The notes beneath the pieces were generated by a model. That model worked only from the letters and a program-made list of their open reading frames with translations. It did no database searches and was not told the origin of the DNA. A DNA stretch of 31,127 nt, from assembly GCA_964531735.1 (NCBI GenBank), contig CAZHGD010000081.1:1-31127 (forward strand), in the 5' to 3' direction. Position 1 is the stretch's first letter, and each line of letters begins with the position of its first letter. A program made the translations under genes and the position numbers. Source of the stretch: CAZHGD01 sp964531735 (lineage in GTDB: Bacteria; Armatimonadota; UBA10988). Of the stretch, positions 24,351-31,127 are shown piece after piece.

Positions 24351-25202
24351 ATGAACGTGGCGTGGGTCTGGGTCCTGTGCTCGCTGTGCGCGCCGACCGG
24401 CGAGGGCGCCGCTGGCGCGGTGGGGCCACGCGTGGCCTACAGCAGCGCCGGGGTCGCGCTGCCGGGCACCGGCATCACTGTGCAAGGGCAGCGGCTGCTC
24501 GACTACACCTTTGGTTCGGCGCCGACCGACTGGGCGCCGGCCGGCGGCACCTGGGCCATCACCAGCCGCTACGCGTGTGAGCCCGAGTGGAGCTTCTTCG
24601 GCGGCCACAGCCGCGGGCTCTGCGCCATCTGGAACAAGCGCGAGCTGCGCGGCGACGTCACCGTCGAGGCCTACGTGGCGTTCCAGCACGGCCTGCCGTG
24701 GGCGTCCGAGGACTGGCACTACGTGCCGTCCGACCTGAACATCAACCTGCACAGCCGCTTCGGCGACCTGTCGAGCGGCTACAGCTTCATCTTCTCGGGA
24801 CGTAGCGGCTCCACCACGATGATCCGCCGCGGCGCCAAGGTGCTGGCCCAGACCGAAGACCCGCAGTACCTGGTGCCGCAGTTCCTCGACCGCAATCCGC
24901 TGTTCCAGACCGATGACCAGGGCCGTCCGTTCGGCAGTTTTCACCGTCACTGGTGGCGCCTGGAGGTCAGCCGCATCGGCGGCCGATTGGCGATGTCCAT
25001 CGACGGCAAGCCGGCCTTGACGGCCAACGATCCGGAGCCGGTCGAACAGGGCCAGGTCGCGTTCTGGACCATCGGCAGCGGCATGGTCATCGCGCGAGCC
25101 CGCATCGCCTACCAGGACGAGGTCCGCGCGCAGCAGCCGCTGGTGGTCGTCCGCGAGGCGCTGCCGCTGAACCGCCCGGCCGGACGTGTTGCGGAACGGT
25201 AA
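24351..25202 (+). CDS. Secreted concanavalin A-like (LamG/DUF1080-type) protein, copy 2
   Basis: 283 residues with an export signal (MNVAWVWVLCSLCAPTGEG). It matches the preceding gene along its whole length: LLDYTFGSAPTDW is identical, and RYACEPEWSFFGGHSRGL, AIWNKRELRGD, SGYSFIFSG, TTMIRRGAKVLA and HRHWWRLEVSRIGG align one by one. It has a short insertion (about residues 175-195, LFQTDDQGRPFGS) absent from copy 1. AGGA lies 7 nt upstream of the ATG at 24351, only 9 nt after the previous stop. The pair probably arose by tandem duplication and may bind related ligands or form a heteromer. Confidence 0.75.
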   Translation: MNVAWVWVLCSLCAPTGEGAAGAVGPRVAYSSAGVALPGTGITVQGQRLLDYTFGSAPTDWAPAGGTWAITSRYACEPEWSFFGGHSRGLCAIWNKRELRGDVTVEAYVAFQHGLPWASEDWHYVPSDLNINLHSRFGDLSSGYSFIFSGRSGSTTMIRRGAKVLAQTEDPQYLVPQFLDRNPLFQTDDQGRPFGSFHRHWWRLEVSRIGGRLAMSIDGKPALTANDPEPVEQGQVAFWTIGSGMVIARARIAYQDEVRAQQPLVVVREALPLNRPAGRVAER

Positions 25203-25228
25203 GGAACGCCGGAGCCAAGGCGGCGTCC
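25203..25228 (+). repeat. Hairpin after the concanavalin-like pair
   Basis: GGAACGCCG (25203-25211) pairs with CGGCGTCC (25221-25228) with one bulged A and a 9-nt loop, directly after the stop codon. No T-run follows, so partial termination or mRNA 3'-end protection is more likely than full termination. Confidence 0.35.
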
Positions 25229-25279
25229 TGAGTCATCGGGCGAAGGCCGGAGCGCGGGGGCGCGAGGGCGGAGTCGCTG

Positions 25280-26629
25280 ATGAGGACTTGGCGCACGAGA
25301 TGGGCCACGGTGCTGTCGTTCGTGCTGCTGTCGGCGGCCCCTGGCCAGGAGGTGCCGCGCTACCGCCTGGTCAACCCCGTGGCCGGCTATGTGGTCGATC
25401 TGCCGATCGACTATGAACTCGGCACCGGCGGCCTGCGGCAGTCCACCATGGGCATCAACGTGAGCAACTACGGCTCACCGTCGACCCCGTTGTACGGCTT
25501 CTTCCACTGCAAGCCCGCCCCGCAGGAGGGCGCGGGCAGCGTGGCGCAGTACGTCGGCCTGGCTTACCCGCGAGCCCAGGTCAAGGTGGGCCAGGGACCG
25601 AGTGCCAACGAATGGCAGGTGCAGGCCGCCGGACCGTCGGACATGCTCGGGCCACTGGTGGCGCAGTGGTTCGTCCGACCGGGCCAGGGCATCAACTACG
25701 GCGTCTCGGTGGTGGCCAAACTGCCGGTCTACGAGAACTTCCGCAACGAGATCGCCGGCACACTGGCCTCGTTCCGGCAGATCGACCGGGTCACCTCGCG
25801 GCTGGCCAAGGAGCAGCGCGAGCGGGCCTACAAGGTCACCATGCCGGAGCAGTGGTCGTTCCAGGGCCGCATCCACCGGTCGCGCGTCTGTCCCGGCTGG
25901 GCCGTCTGGCAGGCGCAGAGCGCCGACGGTCTGGTCGGCTGTTTCGAGAACCCGCCCGGGCAAGCCACCATCCATCCGCTGTCCATCCGCGACATTGCCG
26001 GGACCTACACGCTGCAAGGCATCCAGAAAGAGGTCCAGACGGTGCAGAGTCTGCGCGTCGACCGGATCACCATGCTGCCGCGCGGCGCGGCGGCGATCCT
26101 CGACTTCTGGAAGAGCTTCGGCGGCACCTCGCTGACCCAGCCGTCGGCCGAGAAGGCCATGGTCGACTACCTGGGCAGCGTCAACGGCGTGGCCGTGCGG
26201 ATGCGCGTGTTCACCACCAGCTACTACGTGCCGTTCTACGGCCGGCCCGACCTGCCCGGCAGCTTCAACTGGTTCATCTGGGGGCTGTGGGCACCGGTCG
26301 AGGGCTTCGACGTGGCCAGCGGCCTGGCGCACAGCGTGCATGGCTCGCTGGAGTACGACCGCAAGTGGCTGGCCGAGCAGCGGCGCGTGGTGGGCGGCGT
26401 GCTCGACGAGCGCCGCAAGGCACAGGACAAGTGGAACGACCAGTGGATGAAGCACATCGCCGGCAACCAGGACGGCGGCCCCGACCCGGACCATCCCGGC
26501 GACAACATCCCCGACGGTCCGGAAGGTCAGGACTGCTACCGCAACGACGACACCGGCGAGTACAAGTACTCGCCATCGAAACTGCCCGAGCCGCCCTGGC
26601 GGCTGGTCAAGCCGCAGAAGCCCGGCTAG
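25280..26629 (+). CDS. Secreted two-domain protein of unknown function, copy 1
   Basis: 449 residues with a signal peptide (MRTWRTRWATVLSFVLLSAA). I do not recognise it by name. The first part (LVNPVAGYVVDLPIDYELGT ... VVAKLPVYENFRNEIAGTLASF) has the rhythm of a PsbP/Mog1/DcrB-like alpha-beta domain. The second part (YKVTMPEQWSFQGRIHRS ... FWKSFGG) may be a second copy of that fold. Between about residues 315 and 345 is a striking aromatic block, TTSYYVPFYGRPDLPGSF then NWFIWGLWAPV. The C-terminus is a Gly/Asp/Pro linker followed by a conserved PPWR tail. GGAG lies 6 nt before the ATG at 25280. The next gene is a paralogue. Confidence 0.7.
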   Translation: MRTWRTRWATVLSFVLLSAAPGQEVPRYRLVNPVAGYVVDLPIDYELGTGGLRQSTMGINVSNYGSPSTPLYGFFHCKPAPQEGAGSVAQYVGLAYPRAQVKVGQGPSANEWQVQAAGPSDMLGPLVAQWFVRPGQGINYGVSVVAKLPVYENFRNEIAGTLASFRQIDRVTSRLAKEQRERAYKVTMPEQWSFQGRIHRSRVCPGWAVWQAQSADGLVGCFENPPGQATIHPLSIRDIAGTYTLQGIQKEVQTVQSLRVDRITMLPRGAAAILDFWKSFGGTSLTQPSAEKAMVDYLGSVNGVAVRMRVFTTSYYVPFYGRPDLPGSFNWFIWGLWAPVEGFDVASGLAHSVHGSLEYDRKWLAEQRRVVGGVLDERRKAQDKWNDQWMKHIAGNQDGGPDPDHPGDNIPDGPEGQDCYRNDDTGEYKYSPSKLPEPPWRLVKPQKPG

Positions 26630-26632
26630 GCT

Positions 26633-26680
26633 TCGCGGCCCCCGGCGAGCCCGCTGCGGCGGGAGGTGCCGAGGCCGCGA
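26633..26680 (+). repeat. 48-nt nested stem-loop between the two paralogues
   Basis: The outer arms TCGCGGCC (26633-26640) and GGCCGCGA (26673-26680) are perfect. CGGC (26643-26646) pairs with GCCG (26668-26671), and a tip CCCGC-TGCG-GCGGG (26650-26663) closes it. It lies in the 97-nt gap just after copy 1. It has no T-run, so a structured mRNA segment or an extragenic palindrome is more likely than a terminator. Confidence 0.5.
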
Positions 26681-26726
26681 TGAGGTAGTCAACCCGAGTG
26701 GCCGCAGGTGGCGCGTGGAGTACACG

Positions 26727-28058
26727 ATGACGAAGACGCGAGTGCTGTGGGCGACGTTGCTGACGGCGGGGCTGCTGGGCCCGGCCTATGGCCAGGCGGC
26801 ACCGCGCCAGCGGCTGGTCAACCCGATCGCCGGCTATGCGGTCGATCTGCCGCTCGACTATGAGCTGTCCACCGGTGGCCTGGGCGAGACCACCATGGGC
26901 ATCAATGTGACCAACTACGGCTCGCCGTCGACGCCCTTGTACAGCTTCTTCCACTGCCAACCCAGTCCGCGGGAGGGCGCCGGCCTGGTGGCCCAGTTCA
27001 TCGGCGCTGTCTACCGAGGCGCCGAGGTCAAGGTCTCGCCAGGGCAGGCCGAGGAGTGGCAGGTGTCGGCCGCCGGCGCCACCGACCTGACCGGTCCGGT
27101 GCTCGCGCAGTGGTTCCTGCGGCCCGGCCGGAAGATGAATTACGGCGTCTCGTTCTACTCCAAGGTGCCGACGTTCCAGCAGCACCGCGAGGAGATCACC
27201 GCGGTGATCGGCTCGTTCCGCCAGATTGAGCGCATTCCGCTGCGGGTGGCGCGGGACACCACGGAGAACGCCTACAAGGTGACCATGCCCGCGGGCTGGT
27301 CGCACCAAGGCCGCATCCACCGTTCGCCGACCTGCCCGGGCTGGCCGGTCTGGCAGGCTTCCAGCCCCGACGGCCGCAGCGGTTGCTTCGAGATGCCGCC
27401 GGGCCAGGCCACCACCATGCCGCTGGCTGCCCGTGACATCGCCGGCACCTACCTGCTGCAAGGCGTGCAGAAGGAGGTGCCGACGGTGCAGAACCTGCGC
27501 GTGGAGCGCGTCACCCTCCTGCCGCGCGGCGGCGCGGCCATCGTCGAGGTGGTCAAGTCCATGGGCGGCGCTTCGCTGACGCAGCCGGCCGGCGAGAAGG
27601 CGCTGGTCGACTACCTCGGCACGGTCAACGGCGCGCCGGTGCGGCTACGGGTCTACACCACCAGCTACTACATCCCCTTCTACGGCCGGCCCGACCTGCC
27701 CGGCAACTTCAACTGGTTCATCTGGGGCCTGTGGGCGCCGGTGGATTCGTTCGAGGCGAACAGCGGCGTCGCCCACAGCGTCCACGGCGCGCTACAGTAT
27801 GACCGCAAGTGGCAGCAGGCGCAGAGGAAGGCCGTCGATGACGTGCTGGGCCGGCGCCGCGAGGCGTATGACAAGGCCAACAAAGAGTGGATGGACCACA
27901 TCCGCGGGTCATCCGGCGGCACCGATCCGCAGACCGGCAAGCCGCTCGACGTGCCCGAAGGCACCGAGCCCTATCGCCACGAGACCACCGGCGACATCCA
28001 GTACTTCGAGAAAGATCCCGGCCCGCCCTGGCGGCGCATCGACTGGAAGAAGGACTGA
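26727..28058 (+). CDS. Secreted two-domain protein of unknown function, copy 2
   Basis: 443 residues with a signal peptide (MTKTRVLWATLLTAGLLGPA). It is alignable with the preceding gene from end to end, clearly more than half identical by eye: RLVNPIAGYAVDLPLDYEL, TMGINVTNYGSPSTPLYSFF, YNGVS-type strands, FNWFIWGLWAPVDSFEANSG, and the closing PPWRRIDWKKD. The ATG at 26727 is preferred to the in-frame GTG at 26715 because GGAG (26717-26720) lies 6 nt before it. Cysteines are few and partly shared (FHCQP, CPGWPVWQA), so a conserved disulfide is possible. Function is unknown. Duplication inside a run of secreted genes suggests two subunits or two ligand variants. Confidence 0.7.
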   Translation: MTKTRVLWATLLTAGLLGPAYGQAAPRQRLVNPIAGYAVDLPLDYELSTGGLGETTMGINVTNYGSPSTPLYSFFHCQPSPREGAGLVAQFIGAVYRGAEVKVSPGQAEEWQVSAAGATDLTGPVLAQWFLRPGRKMNYGVSFYSKVPTFQQHREEITAVIGSFRQIERIPLRVARDTTENAYKVTMPAGWSHQGRIHRSPTCPGWPVWQASSPDGRSGCFEMPPGQATTMPLAARDIAGTYLLQGVQKEVPTVQNLRVERVTLLPRGGAAIVEVVKSMGGASLTQPAGEKALVDYLGTVNGAPVRLRVYTTSYYIPFYGRPDLPGNFNWFIWGLWAPVDSFEANSGVAHSVHGALQYDRKWQQAQRKAVDDVLGRRREAYDKANKEWMDHIRGSSGGTDPQTGKPLDVPEGTEPYRHETTGDIQYFEKDPGPPWRRIDWKKD

Positions 28059-28081
28059 GGTCCGCGCGCGACTCGTCGGCG

Positions 28082-28123
28082 CGCCGCCGGGCCGCGGTGA
28101 CGGCGGAAGGTCGGCCGGCGGCG
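28082..28123 (+). promoter_or_regulatory. Long GC stem just before the Lon-like protease start
   Basis: CGCCGCCGG-g-CC (28082-28093) pairs with GGCCGGCGGCG (28113-28123): 11 base pairs with one bulged G. The 19-nt loop contains GGAAGG. The stem ends directly before an ATG (28124) and 18 nt before the preferred ATG (28142). A role in control of translation is possible, but GC-rich DNA makes such stems easily by chance. Confidence 0.4.
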
Positions 28124-28141
28124 ATGGGGTATCATGGTGCC

Positions 28142-31075
28142 ATGCACCGCTTGACACTGCTGCTGGTGCTGGCCGCTGCCGCTGCCGGCCAGCCTGCGCG
28201 TCCCGCCACGCCCACCGCCGCCACGCCCGATGCGGCGGTGGGCCAGGTCAACACGCTGTGGGTCATCCCGCAGGAGAACCTGGCCTGGGTCGAGCGCTTG
28301 TACGCCAAGCGCCGGCCGGGCGGCGCGCTCTACACTGTCGACGGCTACGTGGCGCAGCACGACTTGGCGCAGTCGCTGGCCGCGGCCATCAACTGGCTGG
28401 CCAAGCATCCCGAAGACGCGCCCGGGTTCAACCGGCTGTGGAAGAGCCACGACCTGTACTTCACCTGGCCCGACCCCGACCAGCCGCGCGGCGGGCCCTC
28501 CGCCGGCGTCGCGTTCGCCGTTGCCGCCTACTCGGCCATGCTCGAACTCCCGGTACGCCGTGACGCGGCCTTCACCGGCGGCATCTCGCCTGAGGGCCGC
28601 GTGCTCGGCGTCGGCGGCCTGGCACTGAAGATACCGGCCACCATCGCCGCGGGCATGCGCACGCTCTGTCTGCCGGCGGCTTCGGCGCCGGCCCTCGACA
28701 CGCTGCCCTACAGCGTCATCTCACGGCTGCGGGTGGTCGCGCTCACGCGCGCCGAGGAGGCCTTCTACGAGGCGTTCGGGCTCAACGGCCCCGAGGCCGA
28801 CCGCTACGACCGCATGTTGACGCTCTACCAGGACGCGCGCCTGGCGATGGCCAAACGCGAGGGCGTCAAAGCGCGCCTGGCCCTCGACGAGTTGGTGGAA
28901 CTGGTGCCGAACGACCTGACCGCCGCTCGTCTGCGCAGCTTCTACCAGAACCAGGACATGCGCCAGGTGGCGCCGAGCCTGTACGCCGACGCCGAACGCT
29001 ACGAGCGCGACGGGCTGCCGGATGAAGCGCTGAAGGCCGCGCGGCGCGCGGCCGGCTACGCCGACCAGGCCACGCGTGAGCAGCACCGGGAGCTGCTGGA
29101 GCGCCTGGAGCGCAGCAGTCTGCCCGCCGACCGCCGCGTGCTGCTCGACCGCGCGCGAGAACTGGCGCGACGGGGCGACATCGGCGAAGCCTGGCGCCTG
29201 CTCAAGGAGCTGCGCGCGCGCGAGCCGCGCCATCCGTACCTGCAGCAGGTGGAGGCGCAGTGGCAGAAGTACGGCGCGGTGGCCCTGCTCGAGGACACGC
29301 TGCGCCGCAATCCGGAGGACAACGTCACGCGCGCCGCGCTGGCCAAGGCCTACCTGGAAGCGCGCGCCCCGCAGCGGTCGGCCGACATGTACGCCGAACT
29401 CCGTGTTCGCGAGCCGGAGCAGGTGGGCTGGCCGGTGGCCGAGGCCAGGGCGCTGGCCGCGGCGACCCAGATCGAGTCCGCCGCGCAACGCCTGCGCGCC
29501 GCGCGGCCCAAATGGCCGCGCCAGATCGACGCCGTCGCCGGCGAACTCGGTCTCGACCTGGAGCCGCCACTCCTGCAAGTCTCCGATATCGCCCTGGACG
29601 GCCTGCGCCTCACCGCTGCGGTGCGGTCGGACGACGCGGCCGGTCCGCCGCACCTGGCGCTCTGGCTCGGGTCGCGACCCGACGCCACCGTGACCGGTAC
29701 GGCCGCCACCTTGTACCTCGACCTGGGCCGCCTGCCCGCCGGACCCAGCCGGGTCCGGCTGGTCAGCCGCGACCGGTTTGCCAACGAGGCCGTCTACCAG
29801 CTCGAGCTGAGCCCCACGGCGCGCGACGAAGGGCCTTGTCTGCGGAGCCTGCCGGTGCCCAAGACGGCCACGGCCGGCCTGGTCGCGCTGTCGCCAGAAC
29901 GACCGCTGGTGGTGGCGCCGGCCACCACACTGGTGGTCGACGGACCGGCGTGGTTCGCCGCTGCCGGGCCGGTCAGCCAGGTGACCGCCAAGGGCGTGAC
30001 CGCCAAAGCCGCGCCCTACCGCCTGGAATTGCCAGCCTTGCCGGCGGGCGACCATGTCGTCGAGGTGCAGGCCACCTTGCGCGACGGCGGCCAGCCGCCC
30101 GCGCGGAGCGTCGCCGTCCGGGTCGCTGAGCAACCGCCGGCCTGGATCGCCGCGCCGGCCGCCGACGCCGTGGTCAACGGCACGGTGCCGGTGGTCATCG
30201 GCCGGACCGCCGAAGGTCCGGCGCCGGTGGTGCTGCTGGTCGACGGCCAGCCGCGCTGGCGCGCGGACGGCAAGGCGCCGCTCTGGCTCGATCCGCAGCG
30301 GCTAGTGCCCGGCGCACATCGCCTGCAGGCGATGGTGGAGGACGGGCCGCGCTGGTTGGTGACGCCGCCGGTCACCATCACCGTCGCATCCGGTCGCGCG
30401 ATTCCAGCCGGCAAAGGCGACGATGGCGCGCCGCTGCTGCCGCCGCCGGCCGGCGTGGCCGCGCTGAACGTCACCGCGGCGGTGACCGATCCGGCGCTGC
30501 GCGTCGAGGCCGGACGCGAAGCCGCCTGTCTCCTGCCCGACCCGCCGCCGTACCGCGCCGGTAGCGCGGTCAGCCCGCCGGACACGCCGCTGCGCGTGGA
30601 CGACGGTCCGCTGCCGCAGCCGCGCACACTGGTCATCGGCGCGGGCGACGCCCTGGCCTTCGCCGAGGTGCGCGATCGCGACAGTCTGGGGCCGTCGGCG
30701 GCGCTGAAGCCCGGACTGCTGGCCACGACCGTCTGGACGCCCACGGCGCCGGGCACCTACCGCATCGACCTGCGCGATGGCGCCGCGATGGTCACCGCCA
30801 CCGAGCAACCGCCACTGATGCTGCTGGGCCTGCCGAGCGGCGCACACCTCAGCGGCACGGTCCGGCTGGAAGCGGTCTTGCCCGAACTGCCCGAACTCGG
30901 CGCCGTGACGCTGGTCGACCGCGAGCGGCCCCTGGCCACCTGGCCGTCCAGCGTGACACGCTTCAGCCTCGACGGCGGCAAGCTGGAGGCCGGCGTACAC
31001 GTCCTGCGCCTGGTCGGCCTGCTGCGCGACGGCACGCGCCTGGTGTCGCCACCGCTGGTGCTGGAGACGGGCTAA
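28142..31075 (+). CDS. Secreted Lon-like (S16) Ser-Lys protease with TPR-like and beta-sandwich regions
   Basis: 977 residues. A signal peptide (MHRLTLLLVLAAAAAGQPA) leads into a Lon proteolytic domain at about 33-235. RGGPSAGVAFAVAAYSAM carries Ser120, and FTGGISPEGRVLGVGG then LALK carries Lys163. The Ser-Lys spacing is 43, the same as Ser679-Lys722 of E. coli Lon. No AAA+ ATPase, Walker motif or PDZ domain is present. About 245-470 is alpha-helical with TPR-like repeats (RARELARRGDIGEAWRLLKE, TRAALAKAYLEARAPQRSAD). From about 480 to the end are several Ig/FN3-like beta-sandwich repeats (PAGDHVVEVQATLRDGGQP, VPGAHRLQAMVEDGPRWLV, EAGVHVLRLVGLLRDGTRLV). The ATG at 28142 starts the signal peptide directly; ATG at 28124 is an alternative. 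TATCAT at 28131-28136 might give a leaderless transcript. Likely an ATP-independent envelope protease or scaffold. Confidence 0.8.
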   Translation: MHRLTLLLVLAAAAAGQPARPATPTAATPDAAVGQVNTLWVIPQENLAWVERLYAKRRPGGALYTVDGYVAQHDLAQSLAAAINWLAKHPEDAPGFNRLWKSHDLYFTWPDPDQPRGGPSAGVAFAVAAYSAMLELPVRRDAAFTGGISPEGRVLGVGGLALKIPATIAAGMRTLCLPAASAPALDTLPYSVISRLRVVALTRAEEAFYEAFGLNGPEADRYDRMLTLYQDARLAMAKREGVKARLALDELVELVPNDLTAARLRSFYQNQDMRQVAPSLYADAERYERDGLPDEALKAARRAAGYADQATREQHRELLERLERSSLPADRRVLLDRARELARRGDIGEAWRLLKELRAREPRHPYLQQVEAQWQKYGAVALLEDTLRRNPEDNVTRAALAKAYLEARAPQRSADMYAELRVREPEQVGWPVAEARALAAATQIESAAQRLRAARPKWPRQIDAVAGELGLDLEPPLLQVSDIALDGLRLTAAVRSDDAAGPPHLALWLGSRPDATVTGTAATLYLDLGRLPAGPSRVRLVSRDRFANEAVYQLELSPTARDEGPCLRSLPVPKTATAGLVALSPERPLVVAPATTLVVDGPAWFAAAGPVSQVTAKGVTAKAAPYRLELPALPAGDHVVEVQATLRDGGQPPARSVAVRVAEQPPAWIAAPAADAVVNGTVPVVIGRTAEGPAPVVLLVDGQPRWRADGKAPLWLDPQRLVPGAHRLQAMVEDGPRWLVTPPVTITVASGRAIPAGKGDDGAPLLPPPAGVAALNVTAAVTDPALRVEAGREAACLLPDPPPYRAGSAVSPPDTPLRVDDGPLPQPRTLVIGAGDALAFAEVRDRDSLGPSAALKPGLLATTVWTPTAPGTYRIDLRDGAAMVTATEQPPLMLLGLPSGAHLSGTVRLEAVLPELPELGAVTLVDRERPLATWPSSVTRFSLDGGKLEAGVHVLRLVGLLRDGTRLVSPPLVLETG

Positions 31076-31127
31076 GTACCTATCCGAATAGTCCCGCTGC
31101 GCGGAACGTGATCCACGCGCACGCCAG
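31076..31127. other. Right-edge noncoding stretch
   Basis: 52 bp after the protease stop. Only a weak CCGC-TGC-GCGG hairpin is visible near 31094; no gene start or clear terminator is seen before the window ends. Confidence 0.4.

Noticed and set aside
23343..24950. 535-codon minus-strand open frame across three plus-strand genes
   Set aside because: It crosses several real gene boundaries and shows no domain.
27887..28141. Upstream extension of the Lon-like gene into the preceding gene
   Set aside because: It overlaps a well-supported coding end; the signal peptide begins at 28142.
28721..30133. 470-codon minus-strand open frame opposite the protease
   Set aside because: Antisense shadow; the plus-strand protein is supported by the S16 motif and repeats.
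1..31127. CRISPR arrays, tRNA/rRNA genes, transposases, integrases or attachment sites
   Set aside because: None was found by reading both strands; the only repeats are short palindromes and gene duplications.

Overview
The window is GC-rich (about two thirds G+C by eye), densely coded bacterial DNA. It carries System I (Ccm) cytochrome c maturation genes, a prepilin-like protein with an N-terminal GFTLIELLVVIAIIAILAA segment and a C-terminal H-X9-DG motif, and many signal-peptide-bearing sugar-active or beta-structured proteins. That mix fits an Armatimonadota-like (or other Planctomycetes/Verrucomicrobia-grade) double-membraned heterotroph. The phrase around FPVFAKAREKARQ in the prepilin is especially typical of Armatimonadota. 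The taxon is an inference, as no rRNA gene is present.

Layout. (1) 1-2275: a 5'-truncated five-bladed-propeller glycoside-hydrolase-like gene converges on a secreted beta-rich protein of unknown function. (2) 2326-3942: a toxin-antitoxin-like pair, an XRE-HTH/ImmA-IrrE metallopeptidase followed by a PIN-domain protein, behind a good sigma70-type promoter. (3) 4005-10873: a ten-gene minus-strand operon, ald-ccmA-ccmB-ccmC-ccmD-ccmE-siroheme synthase domain-hemA-hemX-like-rhodanese. Almost every junction is an overlapping stop/start, so alanine dehydrogenase is chained to heme export, heme/siroheme synthesis and a sulfurtransferase. (4) 10997-11793: a stand-alone prepilin-like gene with its own promoter. 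(5) 11835-20847: a GH78 alpha-L-rhamnosidase diverges from two tandem beta-helix (GH141-like) proteins across a 359-bp gap that contains a 37-bp dyad, a strong operator candidate. (6) 20844-22637: a NagD-like HAD phosphatase coupled to the second beta-helix gene, then a secreted esterase whose ribosome binding site lies in a predicted hairpin. (7) 22717-31075: six same-strand genes, all with export signals. They are an unrecognised protein, two tandem concanavalin-like paralogues, two tandem paralogues of an unrecognised (possibly PsbP/Mog1-like) family, and a secreted Lon-type (S16) peptidase without an ATPase, fused to TPR-like helices and beta-sandwich repeats.

How they fit together. Region 5 (with the esterase of region 6) looks like a plant or algal polysaccharide-utilisation locus for rhamnose-containing glycans. 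Region 3 supplies heme and delivers it to the periplasm. Region 7 is the best candidate for an undescribed system: an envelope or extracellular module built from duplicated secreted families and ended by an unusual Ser-Lys protease. No tRNA, rRNA, CRISPR array, transposase or integrase was seen.
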